64,000 nt of DNA from assembly GCF_018531425.1 (NCBI RefSeq), contig NZ_JAHBOI010000002.1, positions 558,001 to 622,000 of the forward strand. Reading direction: 5' to 3'. This document shows positions 27,802-34,931 of this stretch, piece by piece. The position numbers and the translations under genes are program-made. Origin of the DNA: Paenarthrobacter sp. DKR-5. Lineage in GTDB: Bacteria; Actinomycetota; Actinomycetes; Actinomycetales; Micrococcaceae. How positions within the stretch are numbered: the first letter of the stretch is position 1; each line of letters begins with the position of its first letter. The notes under the pieces were generated by a model. The model saw only the letters and a program-made list of their open reading frames with translations. It was not told where the DNA came from and ran no database searches.

Positions 27802-29205
27802 TCAGCGCTTGGACAGCGCTCCGGCCACCAGGAAGGCCATTTCGAGGGACTGCATGTGGTTCAGCCGCGGGTCACACACCGACTCATAGCCGGTGAGGAA
27901 GGCATCCTGGTCGATCGGGTCCGCGCCGCCCAGGCATTCAGCGACGTCGTCCCCGGTCATTTCCACGTGCATGCCGCCGGGTACCGTCCCGAGCGCATGG
28001 TGCACCTCGAAGAAGCCGCGGACCTCGTCCATGACGTCGTCGAAATTGCGCGTCTTGTAGCCGTTGGGCGAGGTCACGGTGTTTCCGTGCATCGGGTCGG
28101 TGACCCACAGCACGCGGGCGCCGGATTCCGTCACCTTCTCCACGAGCGCCGGCAGCTTCTCCCTGATGTTTCCCGCACCCATGCGGGTGATGAACGTCAG
28201 GCGGCCGGGCTCCCGGTTGGGGTCCAGCTTCTCGATCAGCCGCAGCGCATCATCGCCGGTGGTCGTCGGACCCAGCTTCACACCGATCGGATTGCGCACC
28301 CGGGAGAGATAGTCCACGTGTGCGCCGTCGAGGTCGCGCGTCCGCTCGCCGATCCAGAGGAAATGCGCCGACGTGTCGTAGGGCAGCCCGGTGCGCGAGT
28401 CGATGCGGGTCAGGGCACGCTCGTAGTCGAGCAGCAACGCCTCATGGCTGGCGAAGAACTCCACCCGCTTGAGCGCTTCGAAATCGGAACCGCACGCGTC
28501 CATGAACTTGATGGCCCGGTCGATCTCCCGGGCCAGGGACTCGTAGCGCGCGTGCGCCGGGTTCTCGGTGAACCCCTTGTTCCACATGTGCACCAGCCGC
28601 AGGTCGGCGAAACCGCCCTGCGTGAAGGCGCGGATCAGGTTCAGCGTCGACGCCGACGTATGGTAGGCCCGGACCAGCCGCGACGCGTCGTGCGCCCGGG
28701 ATTCGGGGGTGAAGTCGTAGCCGTTGACCATGTCGCCGCGGTAGGCGGGAAGGGTCACGCCGTTGCGGGTTTCGTCGTTGGAAGAGCGCGGCTTGGCGAA
28801 CTGGCCCGCCATGCGGCCCATCTTGATCACCGGCAGCGACGCTCCGTAGGTCAGGACCACGGCCATCTGCAGGATGGTGCGGACGCGGGCACTGATCTTG
28901 TCCGCGGTGGCGCCGTCGAACGTTTCGGCGCAGTCACCGCCCTGCAGCAGGAAGGCCCTGCCTTCGGCGGCGGCGGCGAGGCGTTCGCGCAGCACGTCGA
29001 CCTCGCCGGCGAAGACGAGCGGGGGAAGCGAGGAAAGCTCCTTGACGGCGGCGCGGTGCGCGCCGGCGTCCTGCCAGGTGGGCTGCTGCGAAATCGGCAG
29101 CTCGCGCCAGGCATCCAGGCCGGGATAGTCGGCGGCGCCGTGCTGGATCGAGCCGGCGAAGCCGGTGCCGGACGTGGACGCATGGGCGATGTAGGGCTCA
29201 GTCAC
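27802..29205 (-). CDS. aroG: Class II 3-deoxy-7-phosphoheptulonate synthase
   Basis: First enzyme of the shikimate pathway, condensing phosphoenolpyruvate and erythrose 4-phosphate. The 467-residue protein is of the class II (plant-type) family: FLLQGGDCAETFD with the metal cysteine, IKMGRMAGQFAKPRS, NPIGVKLGPTT, FITRMGAGNI, WVTDPMHGNT, PGGMHVEMTGDDV and CDPRLNHMQSLEMAF. It converges on the kinase with a 25-base gap. A prephenate dehydrogenase is found at 50568. Confidence 0.96.
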   Translation of the reverse strand: MTEPYIAHASTSGTGFAGSIQHGAADYPGLDAWRELPISQQPTWQDAGAHRAAVKELSSLPPLVFAGEVDVLRERLAAAAEGRAFLLQGGDCAETFDGATADKISARVRTILQMAVVLTYGASLPVIKMGRMAGQFAKPRSSNDETRNGVTLPAYRGDMVNGYDFTPESRAHDASRLVRAYHTSASTLNLIRAFTQGGFADLRLVHMWNKGFTENPAHARYESLAREIDRAIKFMDACGSDFEALKRVEFFASHEALLLDYERALTRIDSRTGLPYDTSAHFLWIGERTRDLDGAHVDYLSRVRNPIGVKLGPTTTGDDALRLIEKLDPNREPGRLTFITRMGAGNIREKLPALVEKVTESGARVLWVTDPMHGNTVTSPNGYKTRNFDDVMDEVRGFFEVHHALGTVPGGMHVEMTGDDVAECLGGADPIDQDAFLTGYESVCDPRLNHMQSLEMAFLVAGALSKR

Positions 29206-29240
29206 CTAATAAGCCTAAATGGTCCGGCAGCTTCCCGTTT

Positions 29241-29264
29241 CCTGCGCCCGTCATCAGGCGCAGG
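29241..29264 (-). other. Hairpin in the plsC-aroG gap
   Basis: Perfect 8-bp repeat CCTGCGCC/GGCGCAGG around an 8-base loop, about 50 bases past the plsC stop and about 35 upstream of aroG, both read on the minus strand. It may end plsC transcription or form part of the aroG leader. No T-run and no aromatic leader peptide was seen. Confidence 0.4.
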
Positions 29265-29315
29265 CTCTTTGTCACACAGGGCGTTGCCGCACCGGACGCG
29301 CCGCCCCTGGCCTGG

Positions 29316-30263
29316 CTAGACGGCGGCGCTGCCGCTGCCGCTGTCGCTGCCGGCGGCCTGTTCGCCGTCGCCGGCAGCCGCGGACGCCGGGGGTTGGCTG
29401 CGCGTGTGGCCAGGCTCGTGCTTCCGGGCGTTGATCACGGTCACGGTCCCGGGCTTCTTGTCCACGGACCCGGGCCTCTTGTCCGCGCTTCCGGGCCTCT
29501 TGTCCTGCGCAGCGCGGTCCCCCGCGCCGTCGCCCAGCCGGACCGCTGACTTGCGGCCGTCTTCGGCTGCCTTCGCACTCTTGCGGGCCGCCAGCCGTTC
29601 CTTGATGGTGCTGGCGTAGAGGTCCACGTATTCCTGCCCGGACAGGCGCATGAGTTCGTACATGATCTCGTCAGTGACCGAGCGCTGGACGAAGCGGTCC
29701 TCCTCCAGGCCCTTGTACCGGGAGAAGTCGATCGGCTCGCCGAAAATGATGCCGATCCGCCGGATGTTGGGCATCCGCTTTCCGATTGGCTGCACCTTGT
29801 CCGTGCCGATCATGGCAACCGGAATCACCGGCACACCGCTGCTGAGCACGAGTTTGGCGACGCCGGTCTTGCCGCGGTAAAGGCGTCCGTCAGGACTGCG
29901 GGTCCCCTCCGGGTAAATCCCCAGCAAGCCGCCGTTCTTGAGCACTTCCAGTCCCAGACCGAGCGACGTGGCGGATGCGGCTCCCCCGGAGCGGTCCATC
30001 GGCAGCTGGTTGGTGAGGCGGAAGAATGCGGCCGTCAGCCGGCCCTTGAGGCCCTTGCCGGTGAAGTATTCAGACTTGGCAAGAAACACCACGGGGCGCG
30101 AAACCATCAGCGGCATGAAGATGGAATCGGAAAAGGACAAATGATTGCTGGCAAGCACCGCGGGCCCGTCGACAGGCACGTTGTCCAGCCCCTTCACCCA
30201 GGGACGGAACAGCAGTTTGATAAGCGGACCCAGGAAGATCCGCTTCATCACCCAATAGAACAC
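29316..30263 (-). CDS. plsC: 1-acyl-sn-glycerol-3-phosphate acyltransferase
   Basis: Acylates lysophosphatidic acid to phosphatidic acid at the inner membrane face. The 315-residue protein has the catalytic HX4D motif in ASNHLSFSDS (H41, D46), PMDRSGG, and the substrate motif IYPEGTRSPDG. An N-terminal hydrophobic region may dip into the membrane. The last 100 residues are a charged, low-complexity tail with a DKRPGSADKRPGSVDKKPG repeat, longer than in typical PlsC. GTG start with GAGG nine bases before it. It is divergent from the hydrolase gene. A second homologue lies at 49134. Confidence 0.92.
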   Translation of the reverse strand: MFYWVMKRIFLGPLIKLLFRPWVKGLDNVPVDGPAVLASNHLSFSDSIFMPLMVSRPVVFLAKSEYFTGKGLKGRLTAAFFRLTNQLPMDRSGGAASATSLGLGLEVLKNGGLLGIYPEGTRSPDGRLYRGKTGVAKLVLSSGVPVIPVAMIGTDKVQPIGKRMPNIRRIGIIFGEPIDFSRYKGLEEDRFVQRSVTDEIMYELMRLSGQEYVDLYASTIKERLAARKSAKAAEDGRKSAVRLGDGAGDRAAQDKRPGSADKRPGSVDKKPGTVTVINARKHEPGHTRSQPPASAAAGDGEQAAGSDSGSGSAAV

Positions 30264-30345
30264 GCTCTCTACCTCGTCCCCGTCCGGCGCTTCACTGCAA
30301 CCCTACTCTAGTGAGAATTCAGGGGAATAGTGACACGATAGGGAC

Positions 30346-31131
30346 ATGACAGAGTCGGCGGGGCCGGTGCCTTTTTCCAGTGACGGACACGGCAGCAACG
30401 CCCGGATCGGTGTGGCCCTCAGCCACGGATTCACCGGCTCCACGGTGAGCATGCTTCCCTGGGCCCACTATCTGGCCGAACGCGGATTCGCGGTGCGGCT
30501 GCCCCTGCTGCCCGGCCACGGCACCCGCTGGGAGGACTTGGCCAAGACCCGCTGGGAGCAGTGGTACGACGCTTTCGAAACCGAATATCTCGAGCTCGCC
30601 GGCCGGACCGAGGTGGTGTTCGCTGCCGGACTTTCCATGGGCGGCACGCTGGCACTGCGGCTCGCCGAACACCACCCCACCGCCGGCCTTGCCCTGGTCA
30701 ACCCGGCACTGACCTTCAGCGACCGCCGGGCTCCGCTGGCCGGGCTGCTGAAGTACTTCCTGAAGTCCACCCCGGCCATCGGGGATGACATCCTCAAGGA
30801 GGGCGTCACCGAAGGGGCGTACCCCTTCACCCCCGTGGCCGGAGTGCACCAGCTGCGCCGGCTGTTCCTGGACACCGGGCGCAACCTTTCCCGGATCGCG
30901 GCGCCCACCATGCTGTTCCGCTCCACGGTGGACAATGTCGTGCCGGAGAGCAGCGTGGACCTGATCCGCGAGCGCATCGGCAGCCGCGAGTTCGAGGTGG
31001 TGCCGCTGCCGAACAGCCGTCATGTGGCCACCTTGGACAATGACGCCGAACTCATTTTCGAACGCTCCGCCCGCTTCTTCCTCGAGACCGCCGAGCGGTC
31101 CACCGGAACCGGCAGGACCCGTGCCTCATGA
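30346..31131 (+). CDS. Alpha/beta hydrolase (carboxylesterase/monoacylglycerol lipase type)
   Basis: Serine hydrolase of 261 residues, likely an esterase or monoacylglycerol lipase. The oxyanion block LSHGFTGS (near 26-32), the nucleophile elbow GLSMGG (S97), the acid in FRSTVDNVVP (about D205) and the histidine in NSRHVATLD (about H226) form a complete triad. The fold pattern resembles the Est30/YvaK thermostable carboxylesterases. Divergent from plsC and overlapping the next gene by 4 bases; the lipid context suggests glyceride or ester turnover, but the substrate is not shown. Confidence 0.87.
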   Translation: MTESAGPVPFSSDGHGSNARIGVALSHGFTGSTVSMLPWAHYLAERGFAVRLPLLPGHGTRWEDLAKTRWEQWYDAFETEYLELAGRTEVVFAAGLSMGGTLALRLAEHHPTAGLALVNPALTFSDRRAPLAGLLKYFLKSTPAIGDDILKEGVTEGAYPFTPVAGVHQLRRLFLDTGRNLSRIAAPTMLFRSTVDNVVPESSVDLIRERIGSREFEVVPLPNSRHVATLDNDAELIFERSARFFLETAERSTGTGRTRAS

Positions 31132-31679
31132 ACCGCCCGGAGCATGGCCCCCACGACCAGGGCGCGAACAACGACGACGAGGCGGTCTGGCTGGACCTCG
31201 TTGCCCGGCTGGAGCAGACCTCCAGCGACGACCTCGAACCGGGCAACAGGCCGTGGGACCTTGACGGGGAGGCGGTCGTCTTTGACGAATTCGACCCCCT
31301 CGGCCTCGCCGGAGCAGGACCGGCCCGGCCGGAGGCCGGCGGGACGCCGGATGGACCGGCCCGGCAGTTCACGTCCGGCTCGCCGGACGGAGACGCCGTC
31401 AGCGACCACGCGGAAACCGGCGACGAAGGCGACGACGGCGACGAGGGTTTCGTTCCCGAGGAACCACCGTCGCTGGCGGACGCGGACCCGCTGACAGTAC
31501 TCGCCTGGACCGGGGCCGTCGGCGGACCGGTATCGCTGCTGCTGGCAGCCATTTTCTGGCGTTCGGCTCCCCTGCTCGCCATTCTCGGGATCATCGCCGC
31601 CTTCATCGCTTCCGTCGTCTTCCTCGTCTTCAGGCTTCCGACGGACCGCGACAGCGACGACGACGGCGCGGTCCTCTAG
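31128..31679 (+). CDS. Hypothetical membrane protein with long acidic N-terminus
   Basis: Not assigned to a characterised family. The 183-residue product starts by a 4-base overlap with the hydrolase stop. Residues 1-120 are strongly acidic and probably disordered (many Asp/Glu, EGDDGDEGF), and residues about 125-170 form two closely spaced membrane segments (AWTGAVGGPVSLLLAAIFW and LLAILGIIAAFIASVVFLV). The C-terminal tail is again acidic. The coupling implies that it works with, or anchors, the hydrolase, but that is inference. Confidence 0.75.
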   Translation: MNRPEHGPHDQGANNDDEAVWLDLVARLEQTSSDDLEPGNRPWDLDGEAVVFDEFDPLGLAGAGPARPEAGGTPDGPARQFTSGSPDGDAVSDHAETGDEGDDGDEGFVPEEPPSLADADPLTVLAWTGAVGGPVSLLLAAIFWRSAPLLAILGIIAAFIASVVFLVFRLPTDRDSDDDGAVL

Positions 31680-31719
31680 CCGCTCTTCACAGCACCTGCT
31701 CCCCTTCTGCGCTTGCACA

Positions 31720-31764
31720 AGTAGCACGCGCGTGCAACTATTTATGGAGCGCGTGCAACTATTT
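31720..31764. promoter_or_regulatory. Palindrome and 16-bp direct repeat upstream of the MFS gene, candidate MarR operator
   Basis: A near-perfect 20-bp palindrome (31720-31739, core GCACGCGCGTGC, one mismatched pair) overlaps the first of two identical 16-mers, GCGCGTGCAACTATTT, at 31728-31743 and 31749-31764. The repeat spacing is 21 bp, two helix turns. Located about 90 bases before the MFS start, it is the natural operator for the MarR protein encoded just downstream. Confidence 0.65.
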
Positions 31765-31855
31765 CGCACGCCGGGCACCTTTCCCGGCGCAGGGGCGCAC
31801 CCCCGCCCCTGCACCGGGGACGCGCCGCACCAACATCCCCAATCCAAAAGGAGCC

Positions 31856-33085
31856 ATGGGCATGCCCATCGCACTGTTCGCCCTTGCCCTCGGCGGATTC
31901 GGCATCGGACTGACCGAATTCGTCATCATGGGCCTTCTGCCCGAAGTCGCCCGCGATTTCGGCGTCAGCGAGGCCACCGCCGGATACCTCATCTCCGGTT
32001 ATGCCCTCAGTGTCGCCGTCGGCGCTGTCCTGATCACCGCTGCCGTCACGCGGTTGAACCGGAAGAAGGTCCTGCTGGGACTGATGGTGCTCTTCATCGC
32101 GGGCAACCTTGTCTCCGCCGTCGCCGCCACCTACCCCCTCATGCTGGCCGGACGAATCATCGCCGCACTGTGCCATGGCGCGTTCTTCGGCATTGGCGCG
32201 GTGGTGGCCGCGGACCTCGTCGCGCCGACCCGGCGCGCAGGGGCGATCGCCTTGATGTTCGCAGGCCTCACCAGCGCCAACGTGCTCGGCGTCCCGATCG
32301 GCACGCTGCTGGGCCAGAACCTGGGCTGGCGCTCGACCTTCTGGGCCATCACTGCCATCGGGGTGGTCGCCTTCGCCGGCATCGCACTGCTCGTGCCCTC
32401 AACGCCGGGTTCCTCGGCCGCCGGGAGCCTGCGCTCGGAAGTGCGTGCGTTCCGCCGGCCGCAGGTCTGGCTCTCGATCGCCGTGACCGTGCTCGGCTAC
32501 GGCGGCATGTTCGGCGGCTTCACCTACATCGCCTTCACGCTCACCGAAGTCAGCGGATTCGCCGCCTCGACCGTCCCATGGCTGCTGGTGGTGTTCGGCG
32601 CGGGGCTCTTCGTCGGCAATTTCGCCGGCGGCCGGGCGGCCGACCGCAATCTGCCGCTGACGCTGACGGTCCTGCTCGTCGGGCTCGCCGCCGTCCTCGT
32701 GGTGTTCGCCATCACAGCCGGCAACCAGGCCGCCGTCATTGCCTGCCTGTTCCTGATGGGTTCCTTCGGCTTCGCCACCGTGCCGGGACTGCAGATGAGG
32801 ATTCTGCACTACGCCTCGGAAGCCCCCACCCTGGCCTCGGGCGCCAACATCGCGGCCTTCAACGTGGGGAACGCCCTCGGGGCGTGGGTCGGCGGCCTGG
32901 GCATCGCCGCCGGGCTCGGCTTCACCTCCCCGCTCTGGGCCGGCGCCGCCGTGACGGTTGCAGGGCTGCTGGTGCTGCTGGGCGCGACGGCAGCCGAGCG
33001 CCGGAGCCTGCGCTCCGCCGCGCTGCCGGAACCCGAAGCCCTCCCGGCGGAGGCAGCGGACCGCGAGGCTGCACGGGCAGGCTGA
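31856..33085 (+). CDS. MFS drug/metabolite exporter (DHA1, AraJ/NepI-like)
   Basis: Twelve-segment transporter of 409 residues, probably a proton-driven exporter. The DHA1 signature is visible: GFGIGLTEFVIMGLLPEVA in the first helix, motif A-like VTRLNRKKVLLGLM after the second, and GAFFGIGAVVAADLV with the later ANVLGVPIGTLLGQ (motif C region). Substrate unknown; relatives export arabinose, purine nucleosides or drugs. Followed by a marR gene and preceded by a repeat operator, so expression is probably derepressed by its own substrate. The 3' end runs into a tandem repeat. Confidence 0.9.
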   Translation: MGMPIALFALALGGFGIGLTEFVIMGLLPEVARDFGVSEATAGYLISGYALSVAVGAVLITAAVTRLNRKKVLLGLMVLFIAGNLVSAVAATYPLMLAGRIIAALCHGAFFGIGAVVAADLVAPTRRAGAIALMFAGLTSANVLGVPIGTLLGQNLGWRSTFWAITAIGVVAFAGIALLVPSTPGSSAAGSLRSEVRAFRRPQVWLSIAVTVLGYGGMFGGFTYIAFTLTEVSGFAASTVPWLLVVFGAGLFVGNFAGGRAADRNLPLTLTVLLVGLAAVLVVFAITAGNQAAVIACLFLMGSFGFATVPGLQMRILHYASEAPTLASGANIAAFNVGNALGAWVGGLGIAAGLGFTSPLWAGAAVTVAGLLVLLGATAAERRSLRSAALPEPEALPAEAADREAARAG

Positions 33086-33126
33086 GCGGGCAGGCTGAGC
33101 GGGCAGGCTGAGCGGGCAGGCTGAGC
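33075..33126. repeat. Four perfect 13-bp tandem repeats at the MFS 3' end
   Basis: GGGCAGGCTGAGC occurs four times head to tail at 33075, 33088, 33101 and 33114. The first copy contains the MFS stop codon, so changes in copy number would alter the spacing to marR but not the MFS protein. Confidence 0.95.
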
Positions 33127-33181
33127 GGCGCGCGGGTTCCGCTGATTGCTACGATCGGTACAGGCCCAGGGAAGGACAACA

Positions 33182-33652
33182 GTGGCAATTTCAGACGACG
33201 CGGTGCAGATCCGGGCGCAGGGCTGGCGCACGCTGGCCGCGCTGCACGGCACGATCGACGCGGCCCTGGAAAAGGCGCTGCAGTCGGAGCACCAGCTCTC
33301 AGTGGTCGAGTTCACCGTGCTCGACGCGCTTTCCCGCCAGGACGGCTGGCACATGCGGATGCAGCAGCTCGCCCGCGCAGCGGCGCTCAGCAGCAGCGCC
33401 ACCACCCGGCTGGTCACCCGGCTCGAAGACCGCGGCCTGCTCACCCGCATCATGTGCGACGACGACCGCCGGGGGATCTACACCGAGCTCACCCGGCAGG
33501 GGGTTGCCGTGCTCGAGCAGGCCCGACCCACCCACGATGCCGCCCTGCAGAAAGCGTTGGCGGGCGCGGCGGAGGTTGCGGAACTCGAGCCCCTCGTGCG
33601 CGCGCTCGATGACGTCTCACGGGGTTCGGCGGGCGGCCGGCTGTCCGCGTAG
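33182..33652 (+). CDS. MarR family transcriptional regulator
   Basis: Winged-helix dimeric repressor, 156 residues. It shows the MarR DNA-binding core: MRMQQLARAAALSSSATTRLVTRLEDRGLLTR (recognition helix) followed by the wing CDDDRRGIYTELTRQG. The GTG at 33182 is chosen because GGAAGGA is 7 bases before it; an upstream in-frame start at 33146 lacks one. Located 96 bases after the MFS exporter, which it probably controls through the repeats at 31720-31764. Confidence 0.9.
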   Translation: MAISDDAVQIRAQGWRTLAALHGTIDAALEKALQSEHQLSVVEFTVLDALSRQDGWHMRMQQLARAAALSSSATTRLVTRLEDRGLLTRIMCDDDRRGIYTELTRQGVAVLEQARPTHDAALQKALAGAAEVAELEPLVRALDDVSRGSAGGRLSA

Positions 33653-33670
33653 GGCCCGCTCAGGTTTCGT

Positions 33671-34759
33671 TCAGTCGCGCACCCGGGCCGAGACCCGGGA
33701 GAGGTCGGCGGCGCCGATCATGCCCGCCCGCGGCCCCAGTGCCGCCCGGACGATCGGTGCGGCCGGGCGGAAGCCCCGGCCGGTGAGGTTGCGGGCGAAG
33801 GCACGGCGCGCAGGCTCCAGCAGCAGGTCCCCTGCCTCGCACAGCCCTCCCCCCACCACAAATTGCCCCGGGTCCAGGGCTGCCGCCAGGTTCGCCAGGC
33901 CCAGGCCGAGCCACTCCCCGACGTCGCCGATCAGTTCCCGCGACGTTGGGTCCCCGTTGAGGCCAAGATCGGTGACGATGGCGCCGGTGATCGCATCGAC
34001 GTCGGCCCCGACGGCCTTGAGAATCTCCTGGGCGACGGGCGAATCGGCCCGGGCCAGCTCGCGGGCCTCACGGCCCAGCGCGTTGCCTGACGCGTACTGT
34101 TCCCAGCAGCCCCGGTTGCCGCACTCGCAGCGCTGGCCGTTGGGCATGATGATCATGTGCCCGAACTCCCCGGCAACGCCGTACTGGCCGCGCTCCAGCC
34201 GGCCGTCCATCACCATCGCCCCGCCGATACCCGTCCCCAGCGTCACGCACACCAGCCGGCTCTGGCCGCGGCCGGCGCCGAAGCGCCACTCCGCCCAGGC
34301 TGCGGCGTCCGCGTCGTTGGCCAGCAGGACCCGGCGGCGCAACAGCCGCTCCAGGTTGGCGCGCAGCGGCTCGTTCCGCCACGCCAGATGCGGACTGAAC
34401 AGCACGGTGCTGCCGCTGAGGTCCATCCAGCCGGCGGCCCCGATCCCGACGGACCAGATGCGGAAGTCGGCGCTGAGTTCCTTCACCAGCTCCACGATGG
34501 TCTGCTCAACCGCGCGCGGGTCGCGGCCCGGCGTCTGGCGCCGCTGTTCGTGCAGAACGCGGCCGTCAGCGTCCACCACACCCGCGGCGACCTTGGTGCC
34601 GCCGATGTCGATGCCGATGGCGAGGCCGCGCCGGCCGAGCCTGGACGGCATGCGTCCTCGGGGACGGAAACCGAAGCCGGCAGCGTTCCGGTGGCGCCAC
34701 GGGGACGGAACCGCCGTCGCGGCCGGGCGGGAATGGGCGTCATACATGTTCTCAGGCAT
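33671..34759 (-). CDS. ROK family glucokinase
   Basis: Phosphorylates glucose with ATP. The 362-residue protein has the ROK ATP motif LAIGIDIGGTKVAAGVV, the ADAAAWAEW sugar-binding region, TLGTGIGGAMVMDG, the catalytic/substrate GEFGHMII, and the zinc motif CECGNRGCWEQYASG, which marks actinobacterial glucokinase GlkA more than ROK repressors (no N-terminal helix-turn-helix is present). About 40 extra N-terminal residues (MPENMYDAHSR and a basic stretch) precede the domain. The start is not backed by a clear ribosome site, so 34759 or 34747 are both possible. Convergent with marR. Confidence 0.9.
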   Translation of the reverse strand: MPENMYDAHSRPAATAVPSPWRHRNAAGFGFRPRGRMPSRLGRRGLAIGIDIGGTKVAAGVVDADGRVLHEQRRQTPGRDPRAVEQTIVELVKELSADFRIWSVGIGAAGWMDLSGSTVLFSPHLAWRNEPLRANLERLLRRRVLLANDADAAAWAEWRFGAGRGQSRLVCVTLGTGIGGAMVMDGRLERGQYGVAGEFGHMIIMPNGQRCECGNRGCWEQYASGNALGREARELARADSPVAQEILKAVGADVDAITGAIVTDLGLNGDPTSRELIGDVGEWLGLGLANLAAALDPGQFVVGGGLCEAGDLLLEPARRAFARNLTGRGFRPAAPIVRAALGPRAGMIGAADLSRVSARVRD

Positions 34760-34842
34760 CACTGCCCATTCTAGGGAGCGGGCGCCCCGGCACGGGCAAT
34801 CCGGTCCGCAGAACGGGCGGAAACGGCGCGCGACGGCCAATG

Positions 34843-34860
34843 TTACTCACCAGTAGGTAA
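34843..34860. promoter_or_regulatory. Candidate TetR-type operator upstream of the acyl-CoA ligase
   Basis: TTACTCACCAGTAGGTAA is an 18-bp imperfect palindrome (TTAC...GTAA ends, inner AC/GT) located about 72 bases before the fadD start and about 84 before the divergent glucokinase. The form resembles operators of TetR-type acyl-CoA responsive repressors. No TetR gene is present in this window. Confidence 0.5.
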
Positions 34861-34931
34861 TTCGGTCCGCTGTCCCCGCGGTCCCGATAGAGTTAGCACA
34901 CCTGCGCAGAACGGATATCGAAGGAGCTATC

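Noticed and set aside
29206-29315. An aromatic-amino-acid attenuator before aroG
   Set aside because: Only one hairpin and no leader peptide rich in Phe, Trp or Tyr codons was found.
33075-33126. CRISPR-like array at the short repeats
   Set aside because: The units are directly adjacent with no spacers and no cas genes are present; it is a simple tandem repeat.
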